Of a stretch of 22,210 nt of DNA, positions 9,690-20,445 are shown one piece after another. Each line of letters starts with the position of its first letter. Position 1 is the stretch's first letter. Origin of the DNA: Phaeoceros laevis (taxonomy: Eukaryota > Anthocerotophyta > Anthocerotopsida > Notothyladales); the NCBI GenBank assembly GCA_049999765.1, contig JBNGIQ010008360.1, forward strand, positions 1 to 22,210, written 5' to 3'. The notes below the pieces were generated by a model. The model was not told where the DNA came from, ran no database searches, and saw nothing but the letters and a program-made list of their open reading frames with translations. The position numbers and the translations under genes were made by a program.

Positions 9690-10398
9690 CTTTCCCCCTT
9701 ACCGCAAAATCGCATTCCACCTCCGGTCGTGCAGTAGTCTAGGACTCTCTTGGAAACACACCGAGGTTTTTAGCGTCGATTCACGGAATCACCCCCGCCT
9801 AGGGAGAAGATGAAGTTAGAAGCGAGACTGGAGGTCAGTACTGAATGTGGGTGGCATCTGGATCCTCCTTTCTGAAAATGCACACGCGGTTGCGCCAGTC
9901 TTCCCAACGTTTCAAGCTTCAGACCAACCAGAGAGGCGTAGGTTGTTATGGAAGGGGGTTTCGGGTTTCGGAACCACATAGAGAACACAATTTGGTGCGA
10001 TGCCTAGTAGAGACTGACGAATGTGCACCTTCAGGATAGCTCAAGTCCAGTTGAATGTCCTTCGAGCGGTTTGTTCGAAAGGCGAGTGCAAGTTGAGGGC
10101 TTTGACTGCAGATGAGTGTACTGAGCCAGCGACATTTCTGCTTCAGCAACTTACGCTATTGCCCAAGACGTCACGGCAAGACCACTGCTCCTTTGTAGGG
10201 ACCCTCCGTATCTGGTTTTGGCTGCAAGCTACATGCGCGTCTAAGGTGGCGACTCTGAACGGCGATTGTCAGGTAGTTTGGCTTCCCGAAGCAGGTCTTG
10301 GACGTGGCCTTGCGACATGCTCTGCTCTTCCACCTAGTGATCACTGGTGCTTCAAGCGTCGCCAATAGGACGACCCCAACCGGCCTTGGCTGTCCACC
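9690..10398 (+). other. Upstream region of the IDD gene, no gene seen
   Basis: About 700 bases between TIR copy A and the IDD start codon. No convincing coding frame, and no clear TATA box in the last few hundred bases. It presumably holds the promoter and 5' untranslated region of the IDD gene, now bounded on the left by the transposon. Confidence 0.45.
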
Positions 10399-13300
10399 AT
10401 GTCCAATTTAACGTCAGCCTCAGGGGAAGCTAGCGCATCTTCTGGTAACATAGTTGACAGGAGCGGTCTGCCGGCAGCGACGTCGGCAACTCCAGTCTGC
10501 AACAGCTCCTTGCAGCCGGTAAAAAGGAAGAGAAATCTGCCAGGAACTCCAGGTAATCACCCGTGCCCACTTGCCTCTTAGGGGTTGAGTGACGGATGTA
10601 GGCGTGTTATTTGGCCTTTCAGCATAGCGATGTCCTATGCGGGTCAGCCGTCAGAGTCCCAAAATCTCTCCTCGTGGGTCGGAGCCGTTGGAGGGTTATT
10701 AGGCTGGACTAAATCGGTCATCATAGTGTACTGCTAGCCTTGTCTTCGGTCCTTGTAAAGGTGGTGGTACCCCTCTCTATCTTGTGCTGGTGCTGGGATC
10801 GCCCGGTTGTGGACGGCAATGTGCTGTCATGGACGTTGTATAAATACGGCGTGCTCGTCCAACCAGATTACTGAAGTCGGCAGTTAATAATACTTTGGAA
10901 TCGTTGCCTTGCAAGATGAAGCGGTTTCTGCATGTTTAGCAACCTGAATAGTCGGCCTGGACCCTCGAGTATAGTGCTCTTTCTGCAGCGTTTACCATCT
11001 GAATTTTGTAAGACAGAAGCTAATGCTCTTTTTTTTTATTGTAGACCCAGATGCAGAGGTCATTGCCCTTTCACCAAAGACACTCATGGCAACAAACAGG
11101 TTTGTGTGCGAGATTTGTAACAAAGGATTCCAGCGGGATCAAAACCTGCAACTGCACAGACGTGGGCACAACCTTCCCTGGAAACTCAGGCAAAGGACGA
11201 GTAAAGAGATTCGGAAAAGGGTGTACATTTGCCCTGAGCCATCGTGTGTTCATCACGATCCTGCACGTGCTCTTGGAGATCTTACAGGGATAAAAAAACA
11301 TTTCTGTCGTAAGCACGGGGAAAAGAAGTGGAAGTGCGACAAGTGTTCAAAGCGGTATGCAGTTCAGTCCGACTGGAAGGCTCACTCCAAGACTTGTGGC
11401 ACTCGGGAGTACCGGTGCGACTGTGGGACCTTGTTTTCTCGGTGAGGACCCTAAAGCTATTAGGTGCTGTTGCTCAAATCTGACTTGCAAGAGAAGCTGT
11501 GGAATATTGCAGCCTTTGATAACGAGCTAGTGTCACCACTATACAGTTAAGCAGTGGAGCCTGTGTTTCTCTCTGCGTCTTTCTCTTGTCTATGGTGACT
11601 GTGGTCGCAGCCATAGGTGTTCATCAGTTTGGTGAGTTGGCGTTTGATAGGTGGGGCGGTGTCTGCCCCTGATTTTGGAGTGAACTAGTGGAGACTTCGT
11701 GGGATTGATTTTGTTGAAGTCTTCCGATTATTTAGTTCAAATGGAAAGGTTCTCTCATCTTGACCAGTACGGTCATGGTGTGTTCAATGTTTGACTTCCA
11801 ATCTGCATCTCCGCATTCTAGTCCATGGCCTGGGCAAGTTTGTTTCGTAATCAATAATGACGTTGCTTAGAGAATATGGTCTTTTAAGTGAAGTTGCTCA
11901 GTTTCCTGATTTAGACAGTTTGATATGCACAGAAGGGACAGTTTCATCACGCACCGTGCCTTTTGCGACGCTTTGGCAGAGGAAAGTGCAAGAGTTTCTG
12001 CAGGTAAACAAGGGGGCATCCTGTCTGGAGGAACCGAAAGTGTTATTAGTGCAGGTCCTTCAGGGGGGCCTACATCTCTCATGGGTGCTCCCTCTTCTCC
12101 ACGTGGGGCAAATCGGACTGGCGGAGGCCCCGTAGACTCCTTTTCAACTGTAGCAGCTAGAACAGGAACAGCCAGTAATATTCCTGGGATTGGGGAAGGC
12201 GGACTATCATTGCTGCCATCAGGGTGGGGTCCAGGCATGACAAATGCCATGGCAGTATCATCAGGTCCAGGTTCAGGACCGAGACTTTCATTATGGTTAG
12301 GTCCTGGGCCAGGTCCTCCGTGTTCAGGGAAAGTAATGATGGGTCCTCAGCTGCCACAGGGCGTAGGTTCATCACAGCTCAGCCCACTTGACAGTGCTAG
12401 TTTTGTTATTCGAGGACAGAAGGCAATGCAAGGAGGAACATCTGCTGTGAGCCCTACAGAGTACGACATATCACAGAGGGCAAGGCCGTCTGGAAGTAGT
12501 TTGGTCCCACTATCTACTCAGGGTGCAGGCAGCATTTTTGCAAATCTATTTGCTTCAAGCACTGGCTTGCCAATGCAAGGTGACTCTAAAACTGTAGTTC
12601 AAAGTGGCCTCGTTTCTGGCTTTCCAGATTTTTCTGATGGAAGTCAAAATCGTGTTGAGCGCAGCTCAGGAGCTGTTGCATTGTCCTTGGCTTCAGCAGT
12701 TCTTGCAACCAGCTCGGTACCAGTAAATAGTAATGGGTCTGGGGCTATGCCACCAGTGTCGATGTATAACCAGCCACAGTTGTCCTCGACGTCTCAGATG
12801 TCTGCGACCGCCTTACTGCAAAAAGCTGCCCAAATGGGAGCTACTGCGAGTAACTCCTCTTTATTGAGAGGCTTTGGTCTAAGTGGTTCTGACTCACATT
12901 CAATAGGCTTAAGCACACTTTGGCATACCCCCCGGCATGAGCCAACAAGGGGTGGGGGCTTGACATCTGGATTAGCGATGCCTCCGCTTTTGCGAAGATC
13001 AACTGAACAATCTCCAGGCTCTCAAGCTCTTACTTCTGCCTTGGCGCAGGGTCCATTTGGTAGCCAAGGGCTGTGTGGCGATGCTGGAAGTGCCCAAGGC
13101 TTGAATCCAATGATTGGCAATGTTTCTTTGTTTGGTGTTGGTGGACTGGCAACTTCTTCACCGATGTATGAAACATCAACAGGTGTTGGTGGTGTTCCTA
13201 GCATTCAAAAGACAAACAGTCTTCCTGTGCACCACAGGGTGACGATCAGTGAGAATGCTGGAGGTTCTCAGCATGCATTTCCGGGATGTAAACTGCCAAA

Positions 13301-13568
13301 AGGACGTGCACAGTGTGTACACCCCATGGGCGGAGCCAACCAAGTAGCAGATGATGGAAGTGACCAATTAACAAGGGATTTTCTGGGGGTAGGTGGCGAA
13401 AAAATTATTAGCGGCAGTGGCGGAACTTGTGGTGGAAATATGTTGCAAAATGAGCTTATGACTATCCAGGCAATGAGTTCAGGCACAGATCAGGGGCTAC
13501 TTGATGCAAGGGAGGCCTTTCGTGTCTCGGGAGAAAGTGGACAAGCTCCTACACATTGGGACGGGTAG
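10399..13568 (+). CDS. INDETERMINATE-DOMAIN (IDD) C2H2 zinc-finger transcription factor, three exons
   Basis: Exons 10399-10552, 11045-11441 and 11933-13568; introns start GTAATC and GTGAGG and end TTGTAG and CACAG. The joined frame is exactly 728 codons plus stop. Residues 42-45 (KRKR) form the usual nuclear signal, followed by NLPGTPDPDAEV. Four fingers follow: ZF1 C73/C76/H89/H93, ZF2 C114/C119/H137/H142, ZF3 C149/C152/H165/C169, ZF4 C176/C178/H191/C195, with intron 2 splitting Arg184 just before RDSFITHRAFCDAL, the intron position I expect for this family. Family C-terminal motifs are present: MSATALLQKAAQMG from residue 473 and TRDFLG at 664-669. IDD proteins bind DNA in the nucleus and work with GRAS proteins such as DELLA and SCARECROW in plant development; partners here are inferred from the family. 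The Ser/Gly-rich linker is long. No lesion is visible, and I would not assign a specific orthologue. Confidence 0.95.
10839..10846 (+). promoter_or_regulatory. TATA-like box inside IDD intron 1
   Basis: TATAAATA lies 206 bases before exon 2. A transcript started about 30 bases downstream could use the in-frame ATG at 11086 (MATNRFVC), giving a protein that lacks the N-terminal 65 residues and the KRKR signal but keeps all four fingers. A TATA-like match can occur by chance. Confidence 0.25.
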
Positions 13569-14036
13569 ATGTTATGTTCCAAGATGTGGAGTGCTGCCTC
13601 TTATGTTCTTTCACTCTCGTAGGTAACAATCTGCTGGTGCTGTCAGATATACCAGAAAGTATACGAATGTGGTTGAGAATATTGCGTCTTTGAACTGCTG
13701 GAGCAAGGTTAGTCAACTTCGGTGTGCTACTTCTTATGCGTGCAAGATAATGGTCCATACTGCGTCTCCTGACGTTCATTGTGTTTCTTGCACCATGTTC
13801 CCCCTTCACGGCCAAGTTTCCTGGCAAGAAAGACTGAGCTGACATAGAGCCAGCAGGAAACACCGCCTCCTGCCAGGAAGCTATACGTCATTGATAGAAA
13901 ATGAAACTGTGAACTGGATTGCCGTTTCAACGCTGCTGTATTTTGTAACGTCCTAGAAAAATATAGTTCACATCTGGGTGGACTATTTCGAATTCAAGAC
14001 AGGCAAACATCCCCAACAATGGTTTCGTCACGATAT
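13569..14036 (+). other. IDD 3' untranslated region and spacer
   Basis: No gene is seen between the IDD stop and TIR copy B. The left part is presumably the IDD 3' untranslated region; I did not find a clear AATAAA signal. The transposon begins only 468 bases after the stop codon. Confidence 0.45.
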
Positions 14037-14061
14037 TAGAGTAGGAGAGCCCCATCCGGTA
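14037..14061 (+). repeat. Left terminal inverted repeat of copy B
   Basis: 25 bases starting TAGAGTAGGAGAGCC and ending CCGGTA. One mismatch (C/T) to the reverse complement of the right end. Confidence 0.85.
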
Positions 14062-14352
14062 AGCGTACCCCAACTGGTAATGCCGTTTCGCGCCCCATCC
14101 GGTAGTGAAACGGCCCGATTCTTTGTGATTCTAAGGCCAAATGAAGCGGCAAATGTGCAATATAGGGTTCGTTTTCGCGCCCGCTGATATTTATGGGGAA
14201 AGCCCTAGTGGAGGCACCACTAAGGCAGTAACAGCAATTCCCGCCTTTGGGAACATGATTTTCAGCCAACGTCTCACACAAAGGACACTCTAGAGCTCAG
14301 TCCAAGCTCAATTGCGCGCGAAATTCTGAGCCCATGAGCTCTGTTCCTAGCT

Positions 14353-15107
14353 ATGCTGCCCTGCGAAGCTTACATTGACCACTGCTTGTGCAAAACCTGC
14401 TGCCGACACATCTACAAGGGCCGCTTCAGAGTGTTCCATTATACCTGCAAGCTAAAGAAGGCAGCTAGGGAGGATTTGGTTCATGCTGTGAGGAGACAAA
14501 GAAGAAGGTGTAAGTGCATCAGGCCACCAATTGAGCCGTCCAAGTGGTGCAGGCACAGGCCAAGGGGCTTACCGTTTGTTGAATCAAAGCTGAGGTGTGA
14601 TTGCGATCCAGTGTGGTGTGTCACTCATGTACGCTGGTATGAGGACCCCCAGAAGTTCGCCCAGTTCGCCACAAACAACGCCCAACTGGTTCGCAGAGTC
14701 ACAGAACTGGAAAATGCACAGGACCAGGCCGGCTGCGGACGACTGCATCAGCTCGGTCAGTGCCTGCCTACAATTCGGACTTCATTACTGCTTGCAAGCC
14801 TGCCTGCATTTCTAAGCTTCTCTTCATTGCCTCCCTGCAGGCATACACAGCAGCTAGCGACGACAAGGCGTGGGAGCCAAGAAAACCTGCAGGCAGCCTC
14901 CAGGAGGGCTGCCAGCCCAGTGAACCAGAGGACGACGAGGACTGGGAGCCGAGTGCTCCAGTCCACGAGGATCCGATCACAGCAGCAAGGACAGCCAACA
15001 ACGGGCCCAACACAGCTGCAGGACTAGGCCAAGTAAGACACGCTACCGGCAAGTGGTCACTTATTTTGTGTCGCACCCTAAAAACCTACCGGCATGTAGT
15101 CACTTAA
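14353..15107 (+). CDS. Cys-rich basic protein with coiled coil and acidic tail, unknown function, inside TIR copy B
   Basis: I propose exons 14353-14755 and 14851-15107 with a 95-base intron (GTCAGT...ACACAG); the join is in frame and gives 219 residues. The ATG at 14353 is the first after an in-frame stop at 14335. Residues 1-100 hold many Cys and His (C4, CLCKTCC, CKCIRPP, WCRHRP, RCDCDPVWCVTH) among clusters of Arg/Lys (RRQRRRCKC), suggesting zinc and nucleic-acid binding. A short helix follows (QFATNNAQLVRRVTELENAQ), and exon 2 is acidic (PSEPEDDEDWEPS). A weak TATTTAT lies at 14188, about 160 bases upstream. The gene lies wholly within the transposon, so it may be a transposition protein or captured host sequence. 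The Cys-rich, WYEDP and coiled-coil order faintly recalls GRF zinc-finger proteins, but the spacing does not fit. Confidence 0.55.
15043..15106. repeat. Pair of 21-base direct repeats in the right subterminal region of copy B
   Basis: 15043-15063 and 15086-15106 match at 19 of 21 bases, both starting CTACCGGCA and ending TCACTTA, 43 bases apart. They carry the TACCGG motif and are candidate transposase-binding sites. The second overlaps the end of the Cys-rich coding frame. Confidence 0.7.
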
Positions 15108-15276
15108 ATAGCATGTTCTTTCAAATTCCATTTCTATGCTCTAACTTCTGCTGCTCTTAGAGTTTCGAAGCGCTCTTTTGAAGCTTAAGCTCCTCAGCCT
15201 CGTCCACACACGTAGAGCCAATTTCTAGCTTTTTCTGAGCAGAAATGCGTTCTCTAGAGCAAAAGGCGCTTACAGG

Positions 15277-15301
15277 TACCAGATGGGGCTCTCCTACTCT
15301 A
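15277..15301 (-). repeat. Right terminal inverted repeat of copy B
   Basis: The reverse complement of 14037-14061 with one mismatch; outer side reads GGCTCTCCTACTCTA. Confidence 0.85.
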
Positions 15302-16946
15302 CTCCAAGCGTGTGGCCAGGCCCACCTGGCTGGCGTTTATCGAGGCCGACCGGTGTTGTGCGTGATGCTGCCTTTGCCTCTCATTAGCATGCGGGTTGCA
15401 TCGCCGCTACCCACGAGCCATCCCCACGTGTGCATGTCACGCACCCCATGCGCGGACACAGCGTGGCCACACCGTGCAATGCCGTGACTCTAATGTCATC
15501 GCGGGGCCGCATGCTCATGGTCCCCCATGGCATTAGGGTCGGAAGCTGTTATAGTCTAGGGAAGTGCTTTGTGGTGTGCTAGAGCGGCTATAGGGTGTAC
15601 TATTTGCAAAAACGCTCTAAACGATCGATTGCGACGTTTCGGACGGCGCAGGAGTCCGATATGCCCAGAGCCGTAAGAAAACCATAACTGGTGAACGGTT
15701 TGTAGGCAATTCGGACGCCAGGCAATTTCGGGTGCATTGTATGCCTATAACGGGAAACACAAACTTCCGAACAACGTGGCAAAACAGACCGTGACGTGGG
15801 CTGTCAACTGGGGAGTCAGGTTAACCCCATAACTTGAGGCCAAGGGAGGAGGGGTGTACGCCGGTGGAGGAGGTCGTTGAGCAAGTCGAGCGTGGGGGTG
15901 GATATGGCTAGCAGCAATGTCGGGGCGACCTTCACGGGAAGGCCTTCAAGGGAGGGCGCGAATGGCCACTAGTGAGGATTTCCACCATAGGTGACCATTG
16001 TCATTGGATTGAGGCAGCTGCATAGAGAATGGGCGGGCAGGCACCGATGGAAGGCAAATGCTGGCCAATTCCTAGAAGGCTGATCCTGAAAGATTCCAGG
16101 ATCACGCTTCCAGAAAGGCCAATCCTGGAAGGCTCTGGTAAGCACTAGTCGAAGTGAAAATTTTGGCTGGCTCAACTCACAATTTCTGCTGGCTCAGCTG
16201 AGGACATGCCTACCGATTGTGTGTAGCAGCTCATCATGGTGTCGTGATTTTGCTTGTAAGCATATGCAAATTCTGCTACCTAGCCTGCTGTACATGACAG
16301 TATAAACAGTTGATGACAAACAAGGTCTCCATTGAAACGGTAACGAAAACGGGGATATAGAGACCAGGGGGTAAAAGCCTATGTCTGGTAATTTTTTTCC
16401 GATGAAATAACACATTATCGTGTTAATAAGTGTGAAAAAAATCGATTTCAGACATATGCTAAGGCAGAAACCCGGGATGCATGGCATGTGAACTGCCGAT
16501 AAAGTAATAAAGTTCGTATAACTACCCGTTGATCCCTAATTACTAACGAAAACAGGTGGGCACTAAACCACCGGACATCCGGTGTTGGGGAAATCGAATC
16601 AACGCAAATGGCTTGCCCTTGCGTGACACGCATCCATGCGGCAACTTGGAGGTCCCCATGTGAGCTGCAGAAGCCAAGTTTTCTTGCATCACCAACCACT
16701 GGACCCAATCCCGACCCGTTTCATGAGCGCCGAAAAATGCTTGAAACCAAGACATCACTGCAGGCCTCAGGGCATATGAAGCGGGCACACAAGCTTGGTG
16801 AAGTCGCAATTGTTCAGTTTCCTGCCACCAACCACCACACAATCTTAGTAACCATCATATGCAAACTGAAAACCATGCCAGCAACATTCCACGCTCATTT
16901 CCAGCAATCTGAAACCTGGCACATTGTATCACGGCTATCAACCTGC
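15302..16946. other. Long stretch without recognisable genes
   Basis: Short open frames occur on both strands, but none has a domain or splice context that I can support. Structure seen: an imperfect hairpin at 15486-15540 (listed), a small GATCCTG/CAGGATC hairpin near 16082-16104, and CACCGG-ACAT-CCGGTG at 16569-16584. TAACGAAAA occurs at about 16341 and 16546 and again at about 18941, on the far side of the DUF7869-like gene. The right end probably contains the 3' region of that minus-strand gene. Confidence 0.4.
15486..15540. repeat. Imperfect hairpin
   Basis: GACTCTAATGTCAT (15486-15499) pairs with ATGGCATTAGGGTC (15527-15540) at 12 of 14 positions around a GC-rich 27-base loop. It might be a MITE remnant or a chance fold. 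Confidence 0.35.
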
Positions 16947-18873
16947 CTAGTTATGAGCTGCCCTTGGGATGTTCACAATATTCGTAGGGCCAACATTTGG
17001 CTCCTCCCCAGAAGGCAAGCCTTCCTCTTCGTCCCAATTCAGGTTTGCCGAGGCATCAGATGACTCCACTGCATCCAGATCTTCCGACGCCACATCGTCA
17101 CTGCCAACACCCGGGCTTGGCGGCAAGGGGACCTCCTCACCGGGCTCTGCACGATACTCGAACACCTTTCGCCGCAACAAATTGATGGTTGGTCTTGCCA
17201 ACGTCCCACGCTTGTTCAATGAAAACCCATAGGCTAGCACATTAGTTTCCTCCACATTCAACGACTGCACATGCTTGACATTCTTACCTTTCCTTCGTCC
17301 TTTCCTGCCTGCATTTTCTGGTGTGGCGGTCCTGTACTCAGGTACATACCTGCCCTCGAATGCATCCAAATTTGAAGTGTGCCACCAGTGCACCGAGATG
17401 GTGTGCTCTCCATCGGACTTGTTGATATCACTGACTTTAGCCAACCAGAATGGCCGCCGTTCAGGGTCATTGTCTACTTGCACATAACCATGTCTCTAGC
17501 CTTTATCTCGTTGACATCACCACCCATCGCCTCCTCATCAGCAACTCGCCTGGTTGCTGTTTTTCGTGGGCCCGTGTACACGCGATGCTGCTGTCGACGG
17601 GCACGTCTCCTTGCCACACCCTCATCAATGACAACTTCAGCTGGTGGCTCTGCAGGTCCCTCAGCATTTCTCTCTTTCCAAACCCATGGAGTAGTCAACG
17701 GGAGTGTGGCTCCAGCCTCCACAACGTAACATATGCCCTCCTGTTCCAACCAAAAATCATCCCACCACTGCAACTGTGCGGGCGTGAGGTGTGGTCGACT
17801 TGGATCCAATGCTACTTTCATAGCAACCAACCTACCTAGTGGACTCATGGTCTGCTGACCATATGCTGCTGTTGCATGTCCCTTCTTTATGCTAAGTGTC
17901 AAAAGCTTTGCCGCCTTTATCTCCCTAGTAGGCACAGCTTCAAGAAGGCGGAGCCCTTCTCCAGCTTCCCAAAATTCTGCAGTAGAATACACCTTACACC
18001 TCATTATTGTAACCATCTGATGATTTGGCAGCTCCTCCTTCGTATCTTAAACTGATGTTGGTAGGAGTGGTCATGCAATGGCAGAACAGCAGCTGCCTTA
18101 CCCTGCGGCCATAAATATGCCTTGAAGTCTAGGATTTCAGTTAGTACCTTGAAAGATGGTGCATGAGTATATGCCTTTGACAAGATGGCATCATTTCAGG
18201 CATCGTCAAAGCATTCTTCAACCCCCAACATGACTGAGAACCTGGAAAACATCTGGTCGATTTGGTCATGTGTATGACCGACAAGAAGAAAACCAACTTT
18301 CACCTTCTTAAAAGCGCCCTTCTCCACCAGCATATTCAGATAGGATAAGACCGCTGTATTCTTGTTTTGCGCTGTTGTGTTGTCCATTTGGACGTACAGG
18401 TTTTCAGGCAACGGGCCCTCCCAGTTGCTGATGATGTCATGCATTACTACAATAGTTAGGTTAGGATCATTTCGAATATTTGCATAAGTCATGTACACCT
18501 TGCTTTGCAAAACATGGTTAAACACAAGGGCTCCTACAACATGCACTCCAACAAGATCAGCAGAATCCAGTGACTTCGGGAGGCGCTTGTAGCGTGGAAC
18601 GTTGGTTTTCTTCTGGTGCATTCCGTCATGGGAAATCATCATGAACTTGTGCGGCAAAGTGTGGCCAGTTGGAAGATGCACCCAAGCTGTTTGACAGTCT
18701 AGCCACAAGGGATGCACACAAGGGATGCACGCAAGGGAAGAAAGAGGTGACCTTTCATGAAAGGTTCGGGCACAGATGAACATTTGAAGGAGGAAGGGGA
18801 CCATGTACCACATACCAAGATGGTGTTGAAGCCAGTGTCTGAGAAGGAGAAGGAAGACCAACTGTGTGGGCAT
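16947..18873 (-). pseudogene. DUF7869-like protein gene (possible transposase-derived), frameshifted
   Basis: Three minus-strand frames form one broken protein. 18873-18196 has HDGMHQKK (Asp 83 of this frame), QMDNTTAQNKN (Asp 164) and VGHTHDQIDQMFSRFS (198-213); this ordered set is what I know from proteins annotated DUF7869. A TGA at 18196-18198 interrupts it, and the same frame continues (NDAILSKAYTHAP) to about 18040. About one base is shifted there into 18016-17474, and again near 17480 into 17483-16947. The last part reads PFWLAKV...ISVHWWHTS, resembling a BAH- or Tudor-type reader fold, then a basic stretch (RKGRRKGK) and an acidic tail. DDE-type catalysis is inference: two Asp are plausible, the third acid is unclear. 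The N-terminus before about residue 60 may be wrong or include an intron; it covers a short repeat of AGGGATGCAC units at 18708-18740. Confidence 0.7.
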
Positions 18874-20128
18874 GCTGAGAAGCTAGCTTAGGCGTTCGGT
18901 CTCTTGAATACTCCCGGTAACGATGGCACACCTCTGCTGGTAACGAAAAACCTGGGGACGTGCAGGCGCTGCCACTCTTCCACCGAGATTATGTCAAGGC
19001 TTGAAGAGAGGGACATAGTTGTAACGTGCATACCGTGTGCATCGATTCTGGGCAGGTTCTAGAGCTGTAAGGCTCGACATTGAGCGAGAAAAAAATCTTC
19101 CAACTGAAACAGTTTCACCACGTGCCTGCTGTTGGTCACCCAAGTGTGTCATCATGCACAACTGGAGGGTCAGGCTCCGGATTTGGTAGGGCCTCATGGT
19201 AGCCCTTCAAAATGCTGACAGTGCGACTGTCTAAAAACTCCTCAACTTTGTACTGTGAGCAAGGGCAGAGGCAAAGTTGGACTTAGGCCGGTTTCTGAAG
19301 CCATTGGTCCGGGCGATCCTGCTGTGGCGGCATGGCCTGTGCCAGGGCATGACGGCAGCGGCGCCAGCGGGCTGTTGGCTTGCAGCAATTGGGGCCGTTG
19401 CTGCGAAGAAGTGATGGCATCGCGCTGTTACTGGGCCAGGCTACACATGAAAAAACTGGCCGTGGTTGTGTCCCCGAAAGTGCAGCTTGGAAGTTTGCGC
19501 TTACGCCCCCACAATTTCCAGGTCGATCCTCGGGCTGCTCGAGCTCCCGTCTGGCAATTCAAGTTGCTGAAACATGTACACTTGAATTACTTGTATATGT
19601 AATTTTTGTAGAAGATTATGCAACTACCTTATAACACATATATCTCAAGCCAAATATTATTTTATACAAATCATGGCAACTTGCATATGATCTGATATGA
19701 AATATAAGCATATGGTGAACATATGATCTGTGTATTTCAGTTCTACACCCGATTTGTACATGAAGACTTACAGTTCTGTTATGACACACATACATGAAAT
19801 GAAATGTGATTGTATAAAATTCTTCACAACATGCATATCAATTTCATATAAAATATAACCATATATGGATTATATGATATTAACACCTATATTATATGGA
19901 TGTTTATAGAAAGCACATAACTTCAACACAATACATAGTCATAAGATACACATTGCGTACATACAACCACCATATGTGATGTGTGTGGAATCTTTAGAAA
20001 ATGCTTTCAAATAATAAACATATTGAAAAAAGTGGATCCCCAGATTCGTGATGTGCCCGTTTGCGAATCGATGCACACGGTACCCATCCCTTACCACAGC
20101 CACAAAAATTATTGCCATCCTACACTGT
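18874..20128. other. Stretch without recognisable genes, partly very AT-rich
   Basis: 18874-19250 may hold upstream exons or the promoter of the minus-strand DUF7869-like gene; a 67-codon minus frame at 18994-19197 is unrecognised. About 19590-20040 is strongly AT-rich, with repeated CATATGATCTG (near 19684 and 19722) and many ATATGG/CATATA words. I see no RNA gene or coding frame that I would support. Confidence 0.4.
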
Positions 20129-20445
20129 GCATCGTGATCGTCTCGACGAGGCCGTCCTGGGAGTGGCCACATTTTCTGTATCTTTGCTGTTTTTCCTCTG
20201 TTTTTTGCTGTTTCTCCCTGGATTTAGAGCAGCCGCGCCGCCGCCTATTTGGGGGCCTTCCCGTCATCCGATCGACCTGAAACCACATGCATCGTGATCG
20301 CGTCGACAAGGATGTCTTGGGAGTGCCCACATTTCTTGTGTCTTTGCAGTTTTTCTTGTGTTTTTTGATGTTTCTCCCTTCAGCCATCAGCCCTGGGAGT
20401 GCTCACATTTTCAAGGTCTTCCCATGCTACGATCGGCCTGCAATC
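20129..20445. repeat. Diverged tandem repeat with a 160-base period
   Basis: GCATCGTGATCG at 20129 recurs at 20289, and the following T-rich segment (TCTTTG, TGTTTTTTG, TGTTTCTCCCT) stays in exact 160-base register (for example 20181 and 20341). A third copy, shortened inside, is seen from GGGAGTGCTCACATTTTC (about 20395) to the ACGATCGGCCTG word (about 20430), which matches CCGATCGACCTG near 20268. Weaker similarity continues to about 20575. Origin unknown. Confidence 0.7.

Larger units (their letters stand above)
14037..15301. mobile_element. TIR DNA transposon, copy B (about 1.27 kb), carrying a gene
   Basis: The ends at 14037-14061 and 15277-15301 are inverted repeats matching at 24 of 25 bases, outer sequence TAGAGTAGGAGAGCCCC. 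They share the TAGAGTAG start and general plan with copy A (8480-9689). CCGGTA occurs at 14056 and 14099 on the left, and TACCGG at 15044 and 15087 on the right, the same polarity as in copy A. The flanks ATAT before and CT after the outer ends are also alike in both copies. A spliced Cys-rich gene (14353-15107) fills the interior. TA may be the target duplication, as for copy A. Superfamily unassigned. Confidence 0.78.

Noticed and set aside
11857-12250. Other frames over IDD exon 3 and intron 2
   Set aside because: The spliced IDD frame explains this region fully, with family motifs on both sides of the junction.
14353-14755. GRF-type zinc finger in the Cys-rich protein
   Set aside because: The order of a Cys-rich part, WYEDP and a coiled coil is suggestive, but the Cys spacing and the conserved Arg-Phe and Phe-Trp positions do not match.
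16608-17063. 151-codon plus-strand frame
   Set aside because: No domain, no homology that I recognise, and it overlaps the 3' end of the minus-strand gene.
17275-17839. Plus-strand frames opposite the DUF7869-like gene
   Set aside because: They have no motifs, while the minus strand carries a continuous recognisable protein with only small frame breaks.
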